A stretch of DNA of 5,499 bases, from NCBI GenBank assembly GCA_017578085.1, contig PKQR01000144.1, positions 1-5,499 of the forward strand, given 5' to 3'. A model generated the notes under the pieces. The model worked only from the letters and a program-made list of their open reading frames with translations, was not told the DNA's origin and did no database searches. Every line of letters begins with the position of its first letter. Positions within the stretch are counted from its first letter, which is position 1. The stretch is from Bacillota bacterium (GTDB lineage: Bacteria; Bacillota; Limnochordia; Limnochordales; ZCTH02-B6). Made by a program: the position numbers and the translations under genes. Below, piece by piece: positions 1 through 5,164 of this stretch.

Positions 1-160
1 CAATGCGGGGCAGGGCGGGCGCGACGGTCGTTAGGTTGATGGCCGCTACGAGCATCCCGAGCATGAGCCCGGAGAAGACCAGGCGCACCTGTCGCGGCGT
101 GAGAGGCCCGCCGACAGCGTTGGACTCGGCTTGTGTCAACGTGGGGTCCACCTCGCTCAT
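1..160 (-). CDS. DHA2-type MFS transporter, N-terminal fragment (runs off left edge)
   Basis: Only the first 53 codons are inside the window. After a hydrophilic stretch of about 22 residues comes LVFSGLMLGMLVAAINL, then TTVAPALPRI. This matches the first transmembrane helix and motif of the 14-TM DHA2 drug:H+ antiporters (EmrB/QacA type, usually 'LDxTIVxxALPxI'). Such proteins sit in the inner membrane and export drugs or other compounds using the proton gradient. The acidic residue usual in this motif appears as Asn here. The ATG at 160 is preceded directly by CGGGG. A GTG at codon 4 is an alternative start, with GGGGATGAG upstream of it. The gene starts 56 nt after the permease stop with no terminator between, so it may be read through from the metal-importer operon. 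The family call is good for such a short fragment; the substrate is unknown. Confidence 0.72.
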   Translation of the reverse strand, partial: MSEVDPTLTQAESNAVGGPLTPRQVRLVFSGLMLGMLVAAINLTTVAPALPRI

Positions 161-206
161 CCCCGATAGTACTCCCGGGATTCATCCCCGATCGTACTCC
201 CCGCAT
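157..206. repeat. 25-bp imperfect tandem repeat over the MFS start site
   Basis: Two adjacent 25-bp units, 157-181 and 182-206, match at 22 of 25 positions. The first 20 bases of each differ at one site only (plus strand: TCATCCCCGAT, then A or C, then GTACTCCC). On the minus strand each unit carries GGGAGTAC, then GATCGGGG or TATCGGGG, followed by ATGA. The duplication therefore copies both the G-rich ribosome-binding stretch and an ATG. Because the period is 25, the upstream ATG (185) is in a different frame from the MFS ATG (160). It fills most of the gap between the permease stop and the MFS gene. Confidence 0.8.
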
Positions 207-216
207 TTGCAACTGA

Positions 217-1050
217 TCAACGGCGGCGGGTCAGCAGCTTGTGCAAGGCGAGCCCGGCGGTAAACTGCGCGGTGGCTACCGTCACCACCGTCGCTCCCGC
301 AGGGGTGGAGAGGTAGTAGGACGCGTAGAGCCCGATCCAGGTGGCAGACAAGCCGCAGAGGACGGCCACAGCCATCAGCCGCTCAAGCCTGCGCACAAAC
401 AATGCGGCGGTAGCCGCCGGCGTGATCATGAGGGCGACCACCAGCACGACGCCGACGGCCTGCAGCGAAACCACGACTGTCAGCGCGACGAGGGAGAACA
501 GGAGCCATTGCAACCCGGCGACAGGCAAGCCGGCGGCTTCGGCGCCCTGGGGGTCGAAGCTGATGTACACCAGGTGCCGGTACGCGGCCGCCAGAACAAG
601 CCCGGTGATGGCCGCAGCCGCGAGGATCCAGTAGATGTCCGCCGGGCGGATAGCCAGCACGGACCCGACCAGCAGGGCCGAGAGGTCCCCGGCGAAGTTG
701 GGCCGGGTGGCCAGGCCCAGCACTCCCAAGGCGAAAGTGCCGGTGAACAGGATGGCGAGGGATGTGTCGGCTCGCAGTCCGGTCTTGCGGCTGAGAGCGG
801 TCAAGCCCGCCGCGGTCAACAAGGCGAAAGCGAGAGCGCCCAGGTGCAGGGGTACGCCCAGCAGCATGGCCGCGACGAGGCCGCCGAAGGCCGCGTGGGC
901 GATGGCGTCCCCGATGAAGGCGAGACCTTTGAGCATCACAAAAGCGCCGACGACCCCTGCCAGCACGGCGATGAGCGACACGCCCACGAAGGCCCGGGTC
1001 ATGAAGCTGAAGTGAAATGGTTCTGCCAGGAACTCAACGATGGTGCTCAA
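217..1050 (-). CDS. Metal ABC transporter permease (ZnuB/TroC/MntC family, Zn2+ or Mn2+)
   Basis: This is the inner-membrane channel of a cluster A-I (zinc/manganese) importer, which pairs with the ATPase and binding protein encoded just upstream. The 277 residues match the usual family length, and hydrophobic helices fill nearly the whole chain. Family landmarks: EPFHFSFMTRA at 10-20 (manganese/iron-type permeases often have 'EPFxxxFMxRAL'), GLAFIGDAIAHAAFGG at 42-57, FDPQGAEAAGLPV at 165-177 (cytoplasmic coupling loop), LVVALMITPAATA at 203-215, and SYYLSTPAGATVV at 244-256. The start is TTG, 17 nt inside the ATPase gene, with GGGTGA 6 nt upstream. An internal ATG at residue 17 would remove the conserved EPF segment, so the TTG start is preferred. 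The overlap implies translational coupling. The chain ends in basic LLTRRR. Confidence 0.9.
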   Translation of the reverse strand: MSTIVEFLAEPFHFSFMTRAFVGVSLIAVLAGVVGAFVMLKGLAFIGDAIAHAAFGGLVAAMLLGVPLHLGALAFALLTAAGLTALSRKTGLRADTSLAILFTGTFALGVLGLATRPNFAGDLSALLVGSVLAIRPADIYWILAAAAITGLVLAAAYRHLVYISFDPQGAEAAGLPVAGLQWLLFSLVALTVVVSLQAVGVVLVVALMITPAATAALFVRRLERLMAVAVLCGLSATWIGLYASYYLSTPAGATVVTVATAQFTAGLALHKLLTRRR

Positions 1051-1810
1051 AGATGGTCACCCGTCCTTCGGCGGTGAGCAGCGGCACGTGCTTGCCGAAG
1101 ACGGCCAGCAGGTGCTCGGGCTTCAGCGCTTCTTCCGGGGGCCCCTGGCAGACGACCTCGCCCCGCAGGCACAGCACGGTGTCAAAGTGGTCCGTCAGGC
1201 AGTTGAGGTCGTGGGTGGTGGCGATCACGGTGCGCCCGTCCCGCTTGAGATCGTCCACCACGTCCAGCAGTTCGTGCTGGGCCGGGGCGTCGAGCCCCGT
1301 GGCCGGCTCGTCCAGGAGGATGAGCTGGGCGTCCTGGAGCAGCGCCCGGGCTAGCAATACCCGCTGCCGCTGGCCGCCGGACAGCGCCCCAACCGGCCGC
1401 TGCGCTTCATCCGCCAGGTTGACCCGCTCCAGGGCCGCCATGGCCTGGGCCAACGCGTCCTTGCCCGGCGGCCGCCACCAGGGGGTCCGGGCCAAGAGCC
1501 CCTGCATGACCACGTCGATGGCCCGGATGGGAAACCGCCAGTCGATCTCTTCGTTTTGCGGCAGGTAGGCCATGAGGGGCCGGGCCTCCTCTGGCGGCCG
1601 CCCGAAGATCCGGACTGTACCCTGCGCAGGCCGCAGGCGGCCGACCAGCGTGCGCAGGAGAGTCGACTTGCCTCCCCCGTTGGGCCCGATGATGGCCGCC
1701 GACGTGCCGCAGGGCACGGTCCAGTTGATGCCGCGCAGGACGATGCGATCGTCGTAGCCGACGGTCAGGTCCTTAACCTCGACGCAGATCCGCGTGTCGC
1801 CATCGGACAT
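1034..1810 (-). CDS. Metal ABC transporter ATP-binding protein (ZnuC/MntB/TroB family)
   Basis: This is the cytoplasmic ATPase that powers metal import through the downstream permease. From the ATG at 1810 the protein has 258 residues. Visible motifs: Walker A GPNGGGKST at 42-50, Q-loop in YLPQNEEIDWRFP at 82-94, signature LSGGQRQR at 143-150, Walker B LILLDEP at 163-169, D-loop GLD just after, and the H-loop histidine at 200 (TTHDL). The 'PQ-x3-(V/I)DWxFP' Q-loop is typical of the Mn/Zn/Fe metal subfamily. The start is set by AAGGGAGG, which ends 7 nt before the ATG at 1810. An in-frame GTG at 1828 adds six residues, but the SD lies on or just after it, so that start is rejected. The stop overlaps the permease start by 17 nt. 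The 107-nt gap from the binding-protein gene holds two possible hairpins but no terminator. Confidence 0.94.
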   Translation of the reverse strand: MSDGDTRICVEVKDLTVGYDDRIVLRGINWTVPCGTSAAIIGPNGGGKSTLLRTLVGRLRPAQGTVRIFGRPPEEARPLMAYLPQNEEIDWRFPIRAIDVVMQGLLARTPWWRPPGKDALAQAMAALERVNLADEAQRPVGALSGGQRQRVLLARALLQDAQLILLDEPATGLDAPAQHELLDVVDDLKRDGRTVIATTHDLNCLTDHFDTVLCLRGEVVCQGPPEEALKPEHLLAVFGKHVPLLTAEGRVTIFEHHR

Positions 1811-1828
1811 CGTTTGCCCTCCCTTCAC
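1804..1828 (-). promoter_or_regulatory. Ribosome binding site fixing the ATPase start
   Basis: Minus-strand AAGGGAGG (plus 1818-1825) is followed by GCAAACG or a similar 7-nt spacer and ATG at 1808-1810. This near-consensus SD selects the ATG rather than the GTG at 1826-1828, which begins a longer reading frame. Confidence 0.75.
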
Positions 1829-1831
1829 CAG

Positions 1832-1889
1832 CCGCCCGGAGCGGCAGCTTGGGCGGGGTGTGCTTTACAGGCAGGGGATGGGACCTGCC
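1832..1889 (-). other. Two small GC-rich hairpins between binding-protein and ATPase genes
   Basis: Two perfect 6-bp inverted repeats lie in the 107-nt gap: CCGCCC/GGGCGG at 1832-1837 and 1851-1856 (loop 13), and GGCAGG/CCTGCC at 1870-1875 and 1884-1889 (loop 8). Neither is followed by a U-run on the minus strand, so they do not look like intrinsic terminators. Hairpins here could stabilise the binding-protein part of the mRNA or slow read-through, giving more binding protein than transporter. That role is inference; in GC-rich DNA such stems also arise by chance. Confidence 0.35.
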
Positions 1890-1917
1890 AGCCAGAAGCG
1901 CATCGCCCGCCGGCTCG

Positions 1918-2856
1918 TCACCGCAACAGCTCTACGAGCGTTTGGGCGTTGGCCCGCATCATCGCCACGTAGGTGGGCACGTCCGCGGTCAGGGAGTCGG
2001 TGTAGAGCACGCCGACGCGCACGCCTGCTTCCCGGGCTAGGGTTTCCGCCAGCCGCGCGTCGACCTGGGGCTCTACAAACACCGCCGGCACCTGCCGCTC
2101 CCGCAGGATGCGGGTCAGTTGGGCCATGACCTGGGCCGGCGGCTCCCGGTCCGGGTTGGGCACCAGAAACCCGGCCACTTCGAGCCCGTAGCGCCGCGCC
2201 ATGTACGCGTAGGCGTTGTGGTAAGTGACCAGCACCCGCCGCTCCGGCGGGATCTGCTCCACTTGCGCGAAGATCCAGCGGTCGAGTTCCTCGAGCTCCG
2301 CCACGTACGCGTCGGCCCGGGCTTGGTAGTAGGCCAAGCCGGATGGGTCAACGGCCGCCAGCGCCTCTTGGATGCGGCGCACGTAATGGATGGCGTAGGT
2401 GACGTCCAGCCAAAAGTGGGGGTTGCCTTCCCCCGCGTGCCCCCGGTGTCCGTCGTCCTCGCCCAACTCCAGGGGCACCAGGCCTTGGCTCAGCTCCACG
2501 GTCATGAGGTCCGGGCGACCGGCGGCCTCGATGAGCCGCGGCGCCCACAGTTCAAGCCCGAGGCCGTTGTAGACGAAGATGTCCGCGGTGCTGACGGCCC
2601 GTATCTCCCGCGGCGTCGGCTCCCACGTGTGGGGGTCGGCGCCCGCGGGTACCAGCGAGGTCACCTGCACCCGTTCGCCGCCTACGTTGGCGATGAAATC
2701 GGCGAAGACGCTGCTAGTCGTCACCACATGGATGGTTTTCGGCGCCGTCCGGCCTTCGGGGTGCGCCAGTTGCAGGATGGAGAGCAATGCCAGGACGAGC
2801 AGTCCGGTGAGGCCGGCGAGGGCAGCGATAAGGGCCGGCCGCAATCGGTTTGCCAT
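1918..2856 (-). CDS. Metal ABC transporter substrate-binding protein (ZnuA/TroA-like)
   Basis: This is the extracytoplasmic cluster A-I binding protein that captures a divalent metal and hands it to the permease. It has 312 residues, normal for the family. Residues 8-30 form one hydrophobic segment (signal or anchor). Likely metal ligands by family alignment: H76 in GADPHTWEPTP, H147 in GNPHFWLD, H213 in VTYHNAYAYMARRYGL and D287 in VLYTDSL. His at the third place is usual for ZnuA/TroA, where Mn-specific PsaA/MntC has Glu. A short His/acid-rich loop (GEDDGHRGHAGEG, 132-144) precedes the second ligand, as in zinc binders. The chain has no cysteine at all, so the lipobox expected in a monoderm is absent. 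ATG 2856 has AAGGAAGG 7 nt upstream. It heads the importer operon behind a Fur-box-like palindrome. The family call is firm; zinc is favoured but not proven. Confidence 0.93.
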   Translation of the reverse strand: MANRLRPALIAALAGLTGLLVLALLSILQLAHPEGRTAPKTIHVVTTSSVFADFIANVGGERVQVTSLVPAGADPHTWEPTPREIRAVSTADIFVYNGLGLELWAPRLIEAAGRPDLMTVELSQGLVPLELGEDDGHRGHAGEGNPHFWLDVTYAIHYVRRIQEALAAVDPSGLAYYQARADAYVAELEELDRWIFAQVEQIPPERRVLVTYHNAYAYMARRYGLEVAGFLVPNPDREPPAQVMAQLTRILRERQVPAVFVEPQVDARLAETLAREAGVRVGVLYTDSLTADVPTYVAMMRANAQTLVELLR

Positions 2857-2871
2857 CGGACATCCTTCCTT
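2857..2871 (-). promoter_or_regulatory. Ribosome binding site of the metal-binding protein gene
   Basis: On the minus strand AAGGAAGG is followed by the 7-nt spacer ATGTCCG and then the ATG at 2856. The spacer itself contains an ATG, out of frame and touching the SD, so the downstream ATG is the better start. Confidence 0.7.
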
Positions 2872-2913
2872 GACGGGCGTTCCCTTGCGACAGGCCCGTG
2901 TCCGGTGCGTTAG

Positions 2914-2928
2914 TGATACTAAGTATCA
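2914..2928. promoter_or_regulatory. Fur-family operator-like 7-1-7 palindrome
   Basis: TGATACT-A-AGTATCA is a perfect 15-bp palindrome with 7-1-7 geometry. It differs from the Bacillus-type Fur box TGATAATNATTATCA by one base in each half. It stands in an AT-rich island in otherwise GC-rich DNA, 58 nt upstream of the binding-protein ATG and just downstream of a plausible promoter. The adjacent gene codes for a Fur-family regulator. A repressor bound here would block importer transcription when metal is plentiful. The palindrome is seen directly; the regulator and metal are inferred. Confidence 0.75.
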
Positions 2929-2940
2929 ACAAGTATCTCT

Positions 2941-2969
2941 AGTGTATCCCACCCGGGAGGCCTTGTAAA
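2941..2969 (-). promoter_or_regulatory. Possible sigma-70 promoter of the metal importer operon
   Basis: Minus strand: TTTACA (2964-2969), 17-bp spacer, TACACT (2941-2946). These match the consensus at 5 of 6 and 4 of 6 positions with ideal spacing. Transcription would begin near 2934, leaving a leader of about 78 nt. The 7-1-7 palindrome would lie roughly at +7 to +21, and GATAC half-sites would overlap the -10 box and the start point, a sensible layout for repression. Confidence 0.5.
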
Positions 2970-3051
2970 GGGAAGATTGGGCTCGCACAGGCAAGATTAG
3001 AAAGGCGGAGGCGGCGCAAAAGGCAGCGGAGCGGCACACCGGGGGTAGGGA
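2949..3051 (-). other. C-rich, G-poor stretch after the regulator gene; no intrinsic terminator
   Basis: Downstream of the Fur-family stop the minus-strand transcript would be rich in C and U with few G, for example GCTCCGCTGCC, CGCCTCCGCCTTTC and CAATCTTCCCTTT. No stem followed by a U-run is visible. Such a stretch is compatible with Rho-dependent termination between the regulator and the importer operon, but composition alone is weak evidence. Confidence 0.25.
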
Positions 3052-3648
3052 TCAACTGGCAGCGCTGCACTCCGCGCACAAGCCGACGATGTCCAGGTGA
3101 TGACCGTCCACCCGGTACCCGGTGGCCTGTGCGATGCGGGCCAGCGACCCCTCCATGGGGCACTCGTCGAGGTATGCCACCCGTCCGCACTGGCGGCAGA
3201 TGAGCCGGTCCATGTGCTCCGGGCTGTGGCCGCTGGCGGGCGGGGTGACCACGTAGCGCTGGCAGCCGTCGGCTAGGTGCAGGCGTGTCAGGACGCCGAG
3301 TTCCTGCAGGAGCCTCAGGGTGCGAAACACGGTGGCGCGGCCCAGTCCCGTCGGGCGCAGCTCCGCGTACAGGTCCTCCCCGGTAAAGGCTTGCCGTTCC
3401 CAAGCGACGACGGCCTGGATCAGCTGGACGCGCGGCTCCGTCACGCGGTGGCCTGCCTGCTCCAACAGGCCCAGGATATAGTCCGCCAGTGCCGCCCGGT
3501 CCGCCTCGGAGCGGCCGGCGGTGCGATCCCTGGTTTCGACGCGGTTCCGGCTGTCAGCACGCGTTCCCATGCCTTTATGATGGCATGCGCCTGGGCCGTT
3601 GGCAAGCGACGCGGCCGGTCCCGGGGCGATGGCCGCGCTGGAACGCAT
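3052..3648 (-). CDS. Fur-family metalloregulator (Fur/Zur/PerR-like repressor)
   Basis: This is a cytoplasmic DNA-binding repressor that senses a divalent metal. From ATG 3648 it has 198 residues. The winged helix starts near residue 55 (LADYILGLLEQAGHRVTEPR) and has recognition helix LGRATVFRTLRLLQELG at 102-118. The dimerisation domain carries CRQC (C151, C154) and CAEC (C191, C194), a Cys4 structural zinc site, plus GYRVDGHHLDIVGLC, a family hallmark. The usual HHHDHLIC appears as EHMDRLIC, and the His expected before the EDLY helix is missing, so the sensing site is divergent. Start choice: AAGGA lies 7 nt before ATG 3648. ATG 3570 gives 172 residues, nearer the usual 140-160, but has AAAGG only 1 nt upstream. 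GTG 3693 abuts the mgtE stop without an SD. The gene sits between mgtE and the importer, its likely target. The family is certain, the metal is not. Confidence 0.9.
   Translation of the reverse strand: MRSSAAIAPGPAASLANGPGACHHKGMGTRADSRNRVETRDRTAGRSEADRAALADYILGLLEQAGHRVTEPRVQLIQAVVAWERQAFTGEDLYAELRPTGLGRATVFRTLRLLQELGVLTRLHLADGCQRYVVTPPASGHSPEHMDRLICRQCGRVAYLDECPMEGSLARIAQATGYRVDGHHLDIVGLCAECSAAS
3577..3605 (-). promoter_or_regulatory. Possible internal promoter for the shorter Fur-family start
   Basis: Minus-strand TTGCCA (3600-3605), 17-bp spacer, CATCAT (3577-3582) matches consensus at 5 of 6 and 4 of 6 positions. It ends 6 nt before ATG 3570, which would give an almost leaderless mRNA. 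If real, it would let the regulator be made independently of mgtE from the 172-residue start. It lies inside the longer reading frame and could be chance. Confidence 0.28.
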
Positions 3649-3693
3649 GCGCCCGTCCTTGGGCGCCCGCAACCGGAACGCCGCGGGCGGCAC

Positions 3694-5070
3694 TCAGCCG
3701 GACAGCCCCAGCAAGAACACAACGAGGAAGAAATAGATGGTCAAGCTCGTGAAGTCCTTGAGGGTCGTCAGGAACGGGTCTGCACCGGCGGCGTGGTCCA
3801 GCCCCAATTTGAGGAGTGCCCAGGGCATGAGAAAGCCCAGGAAACACGCCAGGGTGGAGGAGATGAACAGGGACACGCCGACGGCGATGCCCAGCTCCGG
3901 CAGCCCGTTGGGCGCTCCTTGCCAGACGTAGGCGATAGCGCCGCCGACGACGCCGAGGATGAGGCCCAGCATCATCCCCACCCGCGTTTCCCACCACAAG
4001 TGGCGCAGGAAGCGGGACAAATCGATGTGGCCAAGGGCAAGCCCCCGGGCAAAGATGGTCGTCGACTGCGTGCCCACGTTGCCGCCCATGTCCATGATCA
4101 TGGGGATGAACACCGCCGCGGCGGTCACCGAGGTGATGACGCTCTCAAAGTGTTCGATGATGCGCCCGACCGCGAGCCCTCCGGCCAAGGTAATGAGCAG
4201 GAAGAAGATTCGTACCCGGACGGGATAGAGGATGGAACCGCAGGTGAGGCGCTCACTGCGGACGACGTCGGCGCCTTGGCCAACCGGTGCGACGCCCGCC
4301 TTTTGATACATGGTCTCGGAGGATTCCTCTTCCAATATGTCCATGGCGTCGTCGAAGGTGACCGCTCCCACGAGGCGGTTTTCCCGGTCCACCACCGGCA
4401 CAGCGGGCAAGTCCAGCCGCTGCAAAAGCCGGGCCGCAGCCGTAGCCGCGTCGCTGGCCGCCACCCGCACGTCCGCGCCTTCGATGAGCTCGCTCACGGG
4501 CGTGTCCGGGTCGGCCTTCACGAGGTCCGTCAGGCGGACGAAACCCTCGTAGCGGCGGGTGGCGTCCGTGATAAACACGACGGCGATGCCCTCCCGCTTG
4601 AGGGGCGAACGGCGCACCGCCTCTAGGGCTTCGCCGACGGTGGCGTACCGCCGCACCATGACGTAGTTGGGGCTCATGATGCGCCCGGCGCTGTCGGGGG
4701 GGTAGTTCAGCAACATGTGGATCTGGGCGCGGGTTTCGGGGCGCAAGTCGGCCAGGAGCCGCTTGGCCACTTTCGCGGGCAGTTCGTCAAACAGCGCGGC
4801 CCGGTCGTCGGGATCCAGCCCCTCGATGATCGCGATGGCTTCGGAACTCTCCATCGCCAGCACCAGCGAGCGCTGCTCGTCGGCATTCAGCTGCTCGAAG
4901 GTGGCGATGGCCTGATCTTTGTCGAGCAGGCGAAAGGCGACGGCCCGATCCGCTTCCGCCAGCGCGCTGAGCACCTGGGCGGCCTCCGCGGCGGGCAGCT
5001 GGTTGAGGAGGGCCTTGGCCCCTTCGAAATCGCGCGCATGCAGCCGTTGGGCGATGAGGGCTGCGGGCAT
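3694..5070 (-). CDS. mgtE: Magnesium transporter MgtE
   Basis: MgtE is a dimeric inner-membrane Mg2+ channel gated by cytosolic Mg2+. The 458 residues fit the usual size of about 450. Order: N-terminal helical superdomain (about 1-125, with acidic DPDDRAALFDELP), two CBS domains (about 127-190, opening with DSAGRIMSPNYVMV, and about 191-252), a linking plug helix, then about five membrane helices from 286 to the end. In the pore region IPMIMDMGGNVGTQS at 322-336 is the family signature. D439 in FLTTLKDFTSL corresponds to the selectivity-filter aspartate (D432 in Thermus MgtE). ATG 5070 is chosen because a G6 SD tract lies 7 nt upstream; an in-frame TTG at 5085 overlaps that SD. A long leader with a small ORF precedes it, behind a strong promoter. 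The Fur-family gene follows closely. Some MgtE proteins also carry other divalent ions, so Mn2+ or Co2+ cannot be excluded. Confidence 0.96.
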   Translation of the reverse strand: MPAALIAQRLHARDFEGAKALLNQLPAAEAAQVLSALAEADRAVAFRLLDKDQAIATFEQLNADEQRSLVLAMESSEAIAIIEGLDPDDRAALFDELPAKVAKRLLADLRPETRAQIHMLLNYPPDSAGRIMSPNYVMVRRYATVGEALEAVRRSPLKREGIAVVFITDATRRYEGFVRLTDLVKADPDTPVSELIEGADVRVAASDAATAAARLLQRLDLPAVPVVDRENRLVGAVTFDDAMDILEEESSETMYQKAGVAPVGQGADVVRSERLTCGSILYPVRVRIFFLLITLAGGLAVGRIIEHFESVITSVTAAAVFIPMIMDMGGNVGTQSTTIFARGLALGHIDLSRFLRHLWWETRVGMMLGLILGVVGGAIAYVWQGAPNGLPELGIAVGVSLFISSTLACFLGFLMPWALLKLGLDHAAGADPFLTTLKDFTSLTIYFFLVVFLLGLSG

Positions 5071-5089
5071 GGCTCTTCCCCCCAAAGCC
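5071..5089 (-). promoter_or_regulatory. mgtE ribosome binding site in a hairpin loop
   Basis: Minus-strand GGCTTTGGGGGGAAGAGCC, directly before the ATG, can form a 6-bp stem (GGCUUU with AGAGCC, one G-U pair). The loop holds the G6 tract that serves as SD (5078-5083), 7 nt from the start. The stem could limit or present the SD. Pairing was judged by eye. Confidence 0.5.
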
Positions 5090-5092
5090 CTG

Positions 5093-5164
5093 CCATCCGG
5101 CGCAGGCCGGGGCGCAAGAGCCCGCCGGGAAAGGTTTCAGGGGGTGAGGCGCCGCGCCGGATGG
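5093..5164 (-). repeat. Perfect 11-bp inverted repeat in the mgtE leader
   Basis: CCATCCGGCGC at 5093-5103 and GCGCCGGATGG at 5154-5164 are exact inverted copies 50 nt apart. In the mgtE transcript the first arm lies in codons 25-29 of the leader ORF and the second arm ends 22 nt before the mgtE ATG. An inner GGCGC/GCGCC helix (5149-5153 with 5111-5115) could extend the stem past a bulge. There is no U-run after it, so it is not a standard terminator. A ribosome finishing the leader ORF would open the stem. Confidence 0.7.

Noticed and set aside
3..263. Plus-strand frame of 86 codons at the left edge
   Set aside because: It is antisense to the MFS start and to the permease end. The minus-strand frame shows a clear MFS motif.
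241..1077. Plus-strand open frame of 278 codons antisense to the permease
   Set aside because: Its composition (Gln, Gly, His, Asp, Arg rich) is that of a reversed membrane-protein gene; it has no SD of note and no domain.
1811..1828. GTG start at 1828 for the ATPase
   Set aside because: The consensus SD overlaps or follows this codon and is correctly spaced only for the ATG at 1810.
1870..1889. Hairpin as an intrinsic terminator after the binding-protein gene
   Set aside because: On the minus strand the stem is followed by TGTAAAG rather than a T-run, and the ATPase gene must be expressed with it.
2714..2932. Minus-strand 72-codon frame crossing the binding-protein start and operator
   Set aside because: It overlaps the true gene out of frame, reads through the operator, and its protein has no recognisable character.
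3277..4626. Long plus-strand open frame (449 codons) antisense to mgtE and the regulator
   Set aside because: The product is a low-complexity mix of Gly, Arg, His, Gln and Asp with no domain. It lies opposite well-supported genes and is a product of high GC.
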